Assembly: GCA_013115125.1 (NCBI GenBank)
Contig: JABANN010000582.1
Coordinates: forward strand, 1-20,236
Origin: Perkinsus olseni
Lineage: Eukaryota > Perkinsozoa > Perkinsida
DNA: 20,236 bases
Direction: 5' to 3'
Shown here: positions 10,701 to 20,125 of the stretch, in pieces
How positions within the stretch are numbered: position 1 is the first letter of the stretch
Layout: the number at the start of each line of letters is the position of its first letter
Position numbers and translations under genes: made by a program
Notes under the pieces: model-generated
Told to the model about the DNA's origin: nothing
The model's database searches: none
Seen by the model: the letters and a program-made list of their open reading frames with translations, nothing else

Positions 10701-13700
10701 TGCATCCTCAGGTATCCTAATATCATCCTTAGTAATCGCCTGCAACCCTCGGCCATAGTCACCCCAGATTATTGTAACCAATGCAGCTACTCCGACCCTC
10801 AGCTGAAGAGCGATTGTAAGAGGCATATGGAGTGGAAGTGGCGAGGTGAGGGTCAGGGGGTTCGTCGCGGGGAAGGCTGCTGTGGTCAGGCGATCTGTAT
10901 ATGGCGACCAGGGCTGACGTCCAGCACCAACAGAGCGAGCTTTCTGGTCCAAGGCATAAGTAGGGGTGATGGTGGGAGGTGATGCTGCTCCGGATGGTAG
11001 TGTCCTTAGGTACACTACGACGGTTACGGAGCCGGATGGGTCGAGTACGGTACGGAAGGTTGGCTGGGATGAGCTTACTGAGAGGGAGCGGATGGAGATA
11101 CTCATTAAGAATGTCCGCAACTTCTCGTTGAAAGCGTACAAGAGGGTGAAGAGCTCGGTCTTCGAAGTGAAGTCTGATACGGTATGCCAACGGGAGAATC
11201 CTTTTTATATCGATACTGTCAGAGCCTTCAGGGACCGCAGGTGAGGGAAGGTCCTCGACGGTAGTGATGGATGGATTGTTGGCCAGGTATACGTACAAGG
11301 GATTAGTCAAAACTTGGGGGAAGAAGCTTGGGGAGGCCGAGGCGAGCAGCGACGCCTTGAAGATGTCCGAGGCGAAGGACATGATACTGCTCTTCGACTC
11401 CTTACAGTTGGCACATAAATGTATCCTTAATAGCTTTTACGGTTACGTCATGAGGAAGGGGGCGAGGTGGCACTCAATGACTATGGCTGGCATAGTTACC
11501 TATACTGGCTCGGGGCTTATTAGAGAGGTGGGAGGTTCTGATTCTGAGGAGGAGTGAGACGATTCTCAGGCCCGAGCGTTCGTGGATCGCCTGGGCTTGC
11601 CACTTGAGCTCGACACTGATGGTATCTGGTGTATGCTTCCTAAGAGCTTCCCGGAGAACTTCCAATTCAAGCTCAAGTCGGGCAAGGTGCTGTCAATGCC
11701 TTACCCCTGTTCGGTCCTCAATGTCCGTGTCCACGAGAAGTGAGCTCAATATCTTCAACATCGGGAAGGGGCATTGGAATGTATGAAGGTACACCAACCA
11801 TCAGTATCAGGATTTACAGCCAGACGGGACTTACGCCAAGTCATCTCAGAATTCTATATTTTTCGAGATTGACGGTCCCTACAAGTGCATGGTAGGCGAG
11901 AGATGCTGAGTGCCTCGGGGCGAGCGCTACTGCTACTCAGTTGCTACCGGCTTCAACGGAGGAGGACCGTCTCTTGAAGAAGCGATATGCAGTATTTAAC
12001 GAGGATGGCAGCCTGGCCGAATTGAAGGGGTTTGAAATCAAGCGACGCGGAGAGTTGAAGCTGATACAGGCAAGAGTGTGAAGAAGGGCGCGGTAGGCCC
12101 AGGCGACAGCAGGTATTCCAAGAAGAGCTCTTTCCGAAGTGTTTGGAAGGCAAGAATATCGAGGAAGCGTACGCTACAGTGGGACAAGTGGCTAATAGGT
12201 GGCTGGAGGTACTGTATGTCTGGGATAACACAGTAGTAGGGTACTTGAGATTAGGTGTGCAATTTTATCAGACAGTTTGGCCGAGTGGTCTAAGGCGGTG
12301 GCTTTAGGCGCCATTCCGAAAGGGCGCGGGTTCGAACCCCGCAGCTGTCACTTGTTTGCTCTTCCTGAACCAGGTTCTGGACACGAAAGGAGCATCGTTG
12401 ACAGACGCAGAAGTCATACACCTCATCTCCGAGAAAAAGACGATGTCCAAGAGTGTTGAGGATTCGGGAACTTTGAAGAGCACAAGCATCACCACCGCCA
12501 CCCGCATGGCTGAGTTCTTAGGTATTTCCCGACTGCGGCGCTCGTGAAGTAGCTACCTTGTCGCAGGCCCATCGATCCTGCGCGAGAAGGGCATTTCTTG
12601 TCATTTGATTATCGCAAAGAAACCATTGGGCGCCACACCGACTGAGAGGGCTATACCAGTGAATATATTCAATGCAGAGGAGCAGGTTAAGAAGAAGTGA
12701 GCTGGAAGGGGGCTGACTCGGTTGCCTGGTAGTGGACAATAGGTATCTTCGGAAGTGGATGGGCGACCCCTCGATCCACAACTTCGACATCCGCGAGATT
12801 ATAGATTGGCAGTATTACCGAACGAGGTTGGGAGCAGCGATACAGAAGATCATCGGCATACCGGGTAGGGCCAGGCCGAACGTGCAACGACGAGGTCGTT
12901 GCACGGTGCACTCGAATGCTTGCCTCAGCTATGAACCAACATGTAAAGAACCCTTGCCCTTCGGTGGAGCTGCCACAGTGGGCTAAGAAGCGTGTGAGGG
13001 AGAGGGAGGATACGTTCAAGTGAGCTGCTCCGTCAGCTGCACGAGCGAAGATCCTCCCGATGTGCGTCTTCAGGCAGAAGAAGTTGACTGACATGTTCGC
13101 GAGGATGGCGGGCAAGGCTCCAACCGTCACCACTGCTAGTAAGAAGGTTACGAAGGCGCAAGGCAGAGGCAGGGCCATGGCATCGTCCTCATCCTCCTCG
13201 AGTTCGGCGCTCCCAGCGCCACTGCCGGATCCGGAGCCAGCGGCCGATAGTAGCGCGATGGATATAGAGGAGGTCGGCGTTGCTGCTTCCACACGGAACC
13301 TGCGGAGGGTTCGTTTTTCCTAGAGTAGTTCGTCAGGTAATGCCGGTCCCGTCCGTGGATGACACGGCGGAGGCGTCCTCGTCGTCTATGGTGGTGGACG
13401 TTGAAGACGTGTCGATCGAGGGCATTGCCATGCTCAAACCGGCCCAGAAGGAACCGGTGAATTGGAAAAAGGTATTGCCCCAATCATCATCCGGCTTCAA
13501 GATAAGATTCTCCTTCCCTCAGAAGCAAGCCCAGAATCTCAGAGATCGGCATCAAGGCACCAAGCAGCACAAAAATGCTCTGCGTGAGAGAATGGAGAAG
13601 GCCCAGCAAAGGTAGTTGGACGCCCTTCTCAAGCCTGTTACTATCGGCTCAGGTTGGGTGCTATGGCTGGTCGAACAAGTGTGCCCTCTGGCGGCGAGGT

Positions 13701-16700
13701 GGATGCAGGTGACCACCACCCAGGTGCGACTGGAAGGCCCTGGCAGGTACGCGTTCTCTTTAATGGTTTCGTGCTAGGTGAGGCCTCCAGCGGTGATCCA
13801 CCATCCGCTACGACGGGTGGTGGGGTCTGGAGCATGGCAAATAGGAAGTTGGCAGTGGCGACATGGTGGGCTTCCCGGGATGCCTCGACGCCCTCAGCCC
13901 CTCTCCGGCAGGCACGTCCTCGGCTGTGAACCGGTTCACGACGCTAGCGCTGTGACTCTGTGGGTGCAGACGGCTGACAGTCCGAAGGTGCATCGCATTA
14001 CGCTGAAGCTAGGCAGAAGGTGCCTTGGTTCTGCTTGAGAGCTAGCAACCATGTTCAACCTCAGATTCCTCGCCGCACTGGACGACAGTAAGAAGATCCG
14101 AGAACTTCTCGATGTTATCGGCTTGGATAAGGTAACCATTCGACCCCTGAGTCTGGAAAGAGCCAGCCCCTTCAGGTTGATAGCACATCACAGGTCAGCG
14201 GAGGCCTCGAGCTGCCCCGTCAGATGCTCACTGATAGTGTGTTCGAGGTCAGTACGAGGCTTGACGCTGCCTCCTAATTGTGTCGATTGTAGGTGATGCT
14301 GAAGCCAGATGTGGGAGTGGAGTGGTATGAGGAACTGCTTCGGATGGTGCCAGCCTCGCTGAGAGGTGTCCGCCTGTTTGAATGCCCACAGCCTGGATCG
14401 CTAGTATTCGAGGTTCAGACCAGAATTACCAACACGGTAGGATTGGCCTGCAGGCTTTCATTGATACAGAAACGGCGTAGGTTCAATTCCACGACCCGAC
14501 AAAAGTTCCTGATTCTTTCTTCAGCGACCTCAGACTAGATTCAGCCCGGAACGTACTTCCGTCACTCAGCCACGTCGCCAGATGATCTTCCCTCAGCTCC
14601 GTCCATGCTCGGAGAAGTATCTTCCGATGGTTCAGTCGCCTCCCAGGCACTGCTATATGTAAAGAGTCGACGACCTCATCCGTGTCGTCCAAGCATCAAC
14701 CTTGGATACTTCTCTCGTGCTGTGTCAGTTACTTCATGATGACTCACGACGCCGCGGTGGACTACACCAGAATATTCGCAGCAGCGTAGGTCGCTGTGGG
14801 GTCACCTCTAGTGGGGATAGCATTCCTTTCGCTTCCTGAGTATCTGAGGTTGATGCCTGTTACTTACGGAATAAGTCGTGGTACATCCACCCGTAGGATG
14901 TTCGAAGAGAGCCTTGCAGCGTGGGGGAGGCGGAGCGAAGATCCTACTGGTTATCATCAGGTACCTTCCCACTGGCCTGTCCTACGCAGAAGCTCTCGGA
15001 GAGGTACGACTCTACGTCTGTGGCACGGAGCCGGAACAACAGTGAGAAGGAGGGCAGGGCTCAGGAAGATGAATTGTGATGTTCAGAGTAACCGATACGA
15101 GTGTGGACCGTATCTTCCGAGAGTCGCTATTGGGAGCCATCGGTGAGGAGCAGGCAGTGACACTGGACCGTATAGCGGCAGTGCAGGTAGTAGAGGACGA
15201 CGAGCTTTGTGTGGGCCACCCTGACTCCGCGTTAGGTTGAGTATCCGGACACCCCAGCCCAACTCCAGGGCCTGATGGAGCAGCAAATCTCGACCTGGCA
15301 GAGGCGGCACGGCGCTATGGTAGGAGGGCGATGTGTGGCTGGGAGGCTCTGACCATGGAGAGTCAGATCGCTGTGGTCACGAGTAACGCTGAGGACCTAA
15401 GGCATATGTCCCCGCCCTTCATCCCGGTCGAGTCAGTGGTCATGCGCACGCCGGTAAGGATCTTTCCTCTCCTGCTAGCAGGCAGGCTCTGCCCTTCTCT
15501 CCTCAGCTCGGGCCCGCTGATGCTGATTTTCCTCCGATCGACTGGGTACGATGGAACCTAAGGCGATGGTCCAAGCGGCTGCCGAGACTTCAAGGGTGGT
15601 TCAAGAAAGACAGGTAAGTGGCCGCTTGTATGAGCGCTGGATATGCGGCGGTCTTCAGGCTCTGGCTGGCTCGCCTCAGTGGTGTGCCGATCTGCTGTCT
15701 ACCGCCTAGTCACGACGAGGCCATCGCAGCCGCCTGGGATGTCATCTACGGGAAGAGGTATTTCTGCCTGTGGGAGGCTCACTGCTTCACCTGTTTCACT
15801 GTCTTCAGTGCTAAGGAGCAGGGGTTGGTGCTCAACACTAGCCCGCAGGAGGAGGTGGGTGGAGGTACCTTCTCATATCGGTCGATCGATCCTGTTGTAG
15901 ATCGGTCGAGTGGACTTGGCAGAGACATCAGAGCTTCTTCTGGAACCCAAAACTGGAAGGCCGGATCTGGGAGACATAGCGGAGGTCAGCAGCAGCCCCT
16001 CCCCCTTGCTGCCTCCCATCACCTTCGGTCAGATCAACAACCCCGGCATATACCGCTCAGTGTGCCTCAGTATCGACCTCCACAGTACAGTATGCACCAC
16101 GGCTCTGGTCAAGGCACAGCAATTATCCGATCTGTCGGTCTCTTGCTGCCCCGTCGAGGTCCCTCCTCCCTCTCCCCACCGCCGTCTATAGGTTCGGTGG
16201 TGAGCTCTCACGTCAGCGTGCGGTGGTAGCGTCCGGTGCGGCACTCAGTGGATCCACCGGGGAACCGCCGGAGTACCTTGAGACCGGCCTGACTGATATG
16301 ATAGACATAAATGCAGGGATACCGGCCGTAGCAGATGGAGGGGATATTTCGGTGGCTTCAACGAAGGTGGTGACGCCGGGGATCGAACCTGGGTCTAAGC
16401 CCGGTCTTCCTCCTGCGCTTGCATACGGACCTCTTCTGGTTCAGTCCTTCACATGTCTGATCCGGTCCGTGGAGCAGCTGTACTCTCGAGGAAGGGCTGC
16501 CGAGGCCAAGTTGACGAAGCTGTTGGAGGTGCCCAAGAACGATGCTGATAAACTTCGTCGGGAGCAGCAGATAGCGGATGGTGAGCCAAGTACGGTCCCC
16601 GCCTTCCCTTGGGTGATCCCCTGGAGCGTCAGGATCGTACGGGGCCACTGTGGACGCCCTGGAGAGCGAGTTGAAACAAACTCAAGGGCTGCTTGACGGC

Positions 16701-19260
16701 CTCTACCCCTGGGTCTGTGACTCGGCTGCTTGCCAGAGCAGGATGCCTGCCGACAGGAGTATCCGGGATAAAGTGCCATGGGGAACCCCATGGATTGGAT
16801 TCATCATCAGCGTCACTCCTCAACGCAGGTCCTCCAGTTCATGTCATTCGTACTGCGGCTGCTTGTGTCGGAGCTGAAACGATCAGCCGGTAGCCTGGAG
16901 ATCGTCTACGCCAGCTGCAGCAAGCTCATCGTTTCCACTGGCCGGGTGAGAGCCTCCCACTGCAAGCGTGCTGAACGCGTTACGGCAGATATCAGTCGGT
17001 GATGTTACTAGAGTATGGAAGGGTATGCAGAGCGTTGTGATCAACCACCCCATCCTGCAGCCGCTGGCTGTCATTTTCCAAGACGTCACCACAATTGGTG
17101 AGCCTTTGCGGCTCAGTCGTTGATGGTGATTGTGTTGTTGTGGCAGATATGTGCGCCTATGGTATACTGTGGATGGACCCGGCTAATTGGTCAGCTCTCC
17201 CGACTGACCCTACGACAGGGTCTGTAAACTCTGAGTGGGAGATCGAGGCCAACTGGAAAGTGGCGGAGTTCCTGCCCAATGCAATGAGGGCCCCTTTCTA
17301 CGTGTAAGCCGCTTACCTCGGTTATCTTGCTCATCCGCGTGCTATAGCTTCTGCTCGGAGTATCTTGTCGACTGCATGAAGGCCATGGAGAAGTTGAAAC
17401 GAGGAAAGAAGCTCGTGACGTTGGTTGAGAAGGTGAAATGACGGCTCATGCCGATTCGCCGCTCACTTTAGTTCGACAGACACGAAAGAGGAGACGCCGC
17501 GCGCAGGAGATTCAACGAAGGGAGGACGAAATCGCTGTGAGTTGCACAGCTTGAGTGGCGCAAGCATATCTTCGGTTGCAGCGTGCCACTGATGCGCAAG
17601 CCCAAGCTCGATGTGAGCTTGATGACCTGATGGATGATCCGAGGAGGCGGAGGGAAGAGAAGGGCAATAATTCTGAGGATGAGGAAGAGGCCGATCCAGC
17701 GGCAGCAGTGATGACCGACCAGCAGATCATGGCCGAGGTCCAAGCCTATGCATGCAACACAAGTAGGGTGGTATGATGCTTCCAGCGAGACGACAATGCT
17801 CGGGCGGTGCTCAGTTCTTCCTGAACTCCGTCAGAAGCTTTATCGCTATGTCTCTAATGTGACTCAAGTGATGCAGAATGACGAGGCTACGGTGAGTTGG
17901 CCTACCTCGTCTATAGACAACGCCAGTAGTGTTCTCTGGGAGAATGATAGAAGAGGGAGTGTGTCATAGTTATGAGAAGTCATGGTACTCAACCGTCATA
18001 GTGTAGTTATCTTATGAAAGCAGGCAACAGCTGAGTGCCTTGTGATGATAAGTCCGTAGAGGAGCAGCTCATTGTTCACAGCGAATCGCTGCTCTATACT
18101 TCCGAAATTCGTCCATGGATCGGTGTACAGATGGCAGAACTTCGACACAGGATGGTGGAGGATGAGGAGAGCGATGGCTCAGAGGATGAGGATTCGATAC
18201 GGAGTGATGATGAGGATTTCGAGGTAAGCAGCGACTCGAAGGCTGATCCGCCCAGCGCTCCCTCTTTCTACGCTCTGAAGCTCTGATAGGACGACCGGCA
18301 TATTTGATTTAGTTGACCCGAAAAGAGCGGCTTGAGAAGCGCCTGAACCAGTTCATGATGAAATGGGAGTTTCCCATGCAAGCTGCCGCGGTGAGTCTCT
18401 TCAAGCGACCTCGTCTCCAGCCGCTAGATGAAGTTTACTAACCACCCTTCAGGCGAGGACCGCCGCGAATGAGATGCGATCTTCGGGGTCGGCGAGATTC
18501 TCCGAAGACCCAGTTCTGGAGTTTGTCAAATGCCTTACGCACGTACGGCCTGCCCAACTCATTGACACGCAAACTATTTCTCATCACTGACGGATTCTCA
18601 TCACTTCGCTCTAGGTCATCGGGTTGGACTCCAGCAACGCGCAAATAGCGGACCTGGTCAACGCCATCCGGAACGACTTGATCCAGCTTTTACGGAAGAA
18701 CGTCTTCTCGGAAGAGGCTCAGTATTCATCACCTATCCCTCTTATCAGGGCCGCGACGCTCACCGACGTGGGCAGGGATGCTTGGTGGACGACCCCGTTA
18801 TTATATTCTCGACTTGCAGGTCCTTTGTCACAAGTGTCATCGCACTAGTAACATTGACGTCAACACAAGCCCTACGAAGGAGCCCGGCGTATGGGAGTGT
18901 CCGTTGTGCGAGCAGAGGTGCCGTCGTGTACTACGCACTGGAAGGAGGTTGGACCCTTCAGTTACGATAAAGACGCTATTGAAGGGCGATTGGTGGAGGC
19001 AGCTCACTTCGTGGTGTACGCTTGGCAGACGCAACAAGTCATCTGTATGAAGTGTCGTCGAGCTAAGCATGCCAACTTGTCCAAATTTTGCAAGTGCAGC
19101 GGAGACTGGTATCCACCTATCCTGCTTGTGCAACTTTCTTAATGCCATCTGTAGGATATGTCGAACGCCTCGAGAAGAGGCAGTCATGGCCCTCAAGACC
19201 CTTCGCTCCATCGCAATGGTGCAACAGCTGCCTTGGTTGACCGAGACGACAGACCTGTAA
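7704..19260 (+). CDS. POL2: DNA polymerase epsilon catalytic subunit, very intron-rich
   Basis: This is the leading-strand replicative polymerase with 3'-5' proofreading. I start at ATG 7704 ([15 protein letters not shown]), the first ATG in frame with exon 2. Traced exons include 7704-7825, 7896-8091, 8170-8271, 8502-8738, 8786-8863, 8914-9096, 9150-9258, 9309-9487, 9539-9600, 9658-9781, 9833-9924, 9971-10028, 10112-10215, 10258-10353, 10400-10517, 10567-10661, 10712-10845, 10890-10959, 11010-11240, 11287-11527, 11570-11739, 11789-11891, 11941-12069, 12113-12208, 12374-12521, 12567-12696, 12743-12864, 12929-13019, 13074-13272 and 13337-about 13611. A small exon may lie between 8301 and 8502. 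Further blocks run to the stop at 19258-19260, matching the inactive C-terminal polymerase half and two zinc fingers. All catalytic motifs are present. A weak alternative splice at 19257 would extend the end to 19437. The family identity is certain; the C-terminal exon borders are approximate. Confidence 0.93.
8914..9924 (+). other. POL2: POL2 proofreading exonuclease domain exons
   Basis: Six exons encode the 3'-5' exonuclease domain. Exo I is FAWDIET with the catalytic D-x-E at 9049-9057. Exo II is TFNGDFFD with its Asn and Asp at 9416-9433. Exo III is YSVSDA at 9881-9898, carrying the Y-x3-D signature. The strongly conserved HMDC...[12 protein letters not shown] and YDPVELDP stretches lie between II and III. 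No catalytic residue is missing, so proofreading should be active. Confidence 0.93.
9930..9971 (-). repeat. Antisense tRNA 3'-portion filling a 46-nt POL2 intron, flanked by 7-bp direct repeats
   Basis: The intron 9925-9970 separates LYCK from YIHDF. Its complement carries GGTTCGATTCC (9942-9952 on the plus strand), a perfect B box, within a T-arm-like context followed by a short acceptor-like tail. The direct repeat atgcagg occurs at 9930-9936 and 9965-9971, and the second copy supplies the acceptor AG. The T stem is imperfect, so it is a remnant and not a functional tRNA. Confidence 0.6.
12070..12112 (+). other. POL2: GC-AG intron in POL2
   Basis: The exon ending LKLIQ and the exon beginning [11 protein letters not shown] join in phase 0 only if the intron starts with gcaaga at 12070 and ends with cag at 12112. 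No GT donor is available that preserves the frame. GC-AG is a known minor donor class; this is the only one I met among about 30 traced POL2 introns. Confidence 0.75.
12271..12350 (+). tRNA. tRNA-Leu (anticodon UAG) inside a POL2 intron
   Basis: A full cloverleaf can be drawn. The acceptor stem is GACAGTT pairing with AGCTGTC (one G-T pair), with discriminator A at 12350. The D arm is GCC/GGC around GAGTGGTCTAA. The anticodon stem GTGGC/GCCAT closes the loop TTTAGGC, giving anticodon TAG, which reads CUA leucine codons. There is an 11-nt variable arm with a small GAAA-capped stem. The T arm is GCGGG-TTCGAAC-CCCGC, fully paired. A box (TGGCCGAGTGG) and B box (GGTTCGAACCC) are both good. The gene has no intron and no encoded CCA. 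It lies in sense orientation within the 165-nt POL2 intron 12209-12373. Downstream there is only TTGTTT and no run of four T residues before the next exon. Confidence 0.93.
14437..14524 (+). repeat. POL2 intron with sense tRNA T-arm-like sequence
   Basis: The intron starts gtagga at 14437 and ends at an AG at 14524 (or 14533). It contains GGTTCAATTCC at 14480-14490, which fits the B-box consensus GGTTCRANNCC. Flanking cgt and acg could pair with one bulged A to make a degenerate T stem. No full cloverleaf can be drawn. This is the weakest of the three tRNA-like introns. Confidence 0.4.
16367..16444 (-). repeat. POL2 intron with antisense tRNA T-arm and acceptor strand
   Basis: The 78-nt intron (gtggtg...ttcag) separates ISVASTK from [12 protein letters not shown]. 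On the minus strand it reads CCAGG-TTCGATC-CCCGG, a T arm with one mismatch, followed by CGTCACC like an acceptor 3' strand. The B box GGTTCGATCCC is at 16379-16389. The intron is a multiple of three and stop-free in frame, but splicing it out gives the better match to POLE. Confidence 0.55.
18826..19110 (+). other. POL2: POL2 C-terminal zinc-finger motifs CysA and CysB
   Basis: The first motif has [13 protein letters not shown] with C-x2-C, followed about 20 residues later by WECPLC with a second C-x2-C. The second has [13 protein letters not shown] and then FCKCSGDW, giving C-x2-C and C-x-C. In other eukaryotes these modules bind the B subunit (DPB2/POLE2) and hold the enzyme in the replisome. 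An in-phase intron junction is likely near 18950. Confidence 0.85.
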
Positions 19261-19708
19261 GTCTGTTTACATTGTGGCGCTGTCAGGTTATCACTCAGAT
19301 ACGTGGACATGCTACAGGCGAGGGATGCCTCACCTTCCGTCACAGCTCCGGTTAGACGAGCATACGTGAGGCCACTAGCTCCGGCAATAGGAGCAACATC
19401 AGCAACCGGCGCCACCTCCCATCTATTCCAATGCTGATTTTTCCCCAATTCATGCATTTGTTTCTAACATATGTAATTCACTACTAAACCACCGCTCAGT
19501 GTTGATGAGGGGCGTAGTGTGGGATTCGCACGCGAGCCCTGGGCGTAGTATTGTAGAGTTAAACCCGTAGGGTTCGACGAGGGTGAAACTAGTGCAGGGG
19601 CTTAGCCCTGGGCAAGCGCACGGCGCGGATCTCAGCTGCGTTCCGGCACAACGGTTTCAGGCCCTAACTGGGCGCGCGACGGCGACCTCATGCGAAGACC
19701 ACGCTGAG

Positions 19709-19750
19709 ACGCTAGTGGCTGAACTGGCCCCTAGCGTGCTTATTTTTTTT
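19709..19750 (+). terminator. Hairpin followed by T8 tract (possible Pol III-type 3' end)
   Basis: Bases 19709-19720 pair with 19726-19737 (12 pairs with one T-C mismatch and one T-G pair) around a GAACT loop. Six bases later comes a run of eight T residues (19743-19750). In a eukaryote a T run of this length on the coding strand would stop RNA polymerase III. This could mark the 3' end of a structured RNA starting near 19500. It could equally be a chance T run. Confidence 0.35.
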
Positions 19751-20106
19751 AACTAGACACGGGGGAATAGCTCGCCGCAGGTCAACCTGTACAAACTCGG
19801 ATCGTCGCCAGCCGGTCTGGATCCTAGCTTTGACCTCCGACGACTGTCACGGATACGAGCGCAGTCGTTGCGCGCTAGCGCCGGACCGGCCTAGTCCGAC
19901 GACCACGCTCGCACCCGTCTCCTCCCAAGCCCCTGTGTTACGGTTTCACATGGAGAGAAGAGGTGAAAGACCGTCATAGATAGCACGGCGGCGAACCTGA
20001 TTTATGCGTCGGAACTTAGGCAGGTGGGTCATGTTGGAAACGCAAAAACGAGACGTGTGTATCAGAAGGCCAACGATTAACATCATAGAAAGAAAAATTC
20101 TCTAAC

Positions 20107-20125
20107 AGAGGCCACCCTGGTCTCT
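20107..20125. other. Hairpin with GGCCACCCTGG core, second copy
   Basis: Bases agaggcca and tggtctct pair over eight positions (one G-T pair) around a ccc loop. It shares the exact 13-base core with the hairpin at 287-309, while its lower stem differs in sequence but still pairs. Confidence 0.3.

Larger units (their letters stand above)
10567..12864 (+). other. POL2: POL2 polymerase palm, fingers and thumb exons
   Basis: Motif A (DVAAMYPNI) is split by the intron 10662-10711 between the AT and G of its methionine codon. Motif B ([16 protein letters not shown]) is at about 11402-11450. Motif C (ELDTDGIW) has the catalytic DTD at 11612-11620. The epsilon-specific CysX iron-sulphur cysteines are all present: C-x2-C at 10773-10784, the third at 10815-10817, and the fourth in CQRENPFY at 11184-11186. 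The [20 protein letters not shown] stretch typical of POLE follows motif C. Confidence 0.93.

Noticed and set aside
10941-10972. 32-nt intron in POL2 near the fingers domain
   Set aside because: A 50-nt intron at 10960-11009 with a GTAGGG donor fits phase, size and family alignment better.
10759-11382. 207-codon minus-strand open frame
   Set aside because: It lies antisense to POL2 exons 18-21, whose plus-strand reading matches the polymerase family in detail, and its protein has no recognisable character.
12277-12459. Open frame starting within the tRNA (translating as [11 protein letters not shown]...)
   Set aside because: The first part is the tRNA gene read as protein, a well-known artefact. 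The real coding frame resumes at 12374 in POL2.
12687-13292. 201-codon minus-strand open frame
   Set aside because: It is a shadow of POL2 exons 28-30; the serine/alanine-rich part mirrors a repetitive plus-strand codon run.
19257-19286. 30-nt intron over the POL2 stop
   Set aside because: Shorter than any intron traced here (minimum 42). The 42-nt version ending at 19298 is the more credible alternative.
18837-19457. 206-codon minus-strand open frame
   Set aside because: It overlaps the zinc-finger exons of POL2 in antisense and shows no family resemblance.
19709-19750. Bacterial-type rho-independent terminator
   Set aside because: The hairpin plus T run has that form, but every gene in the window is eukaryotic and spliced, so a bacterial terminator makes no sense here.
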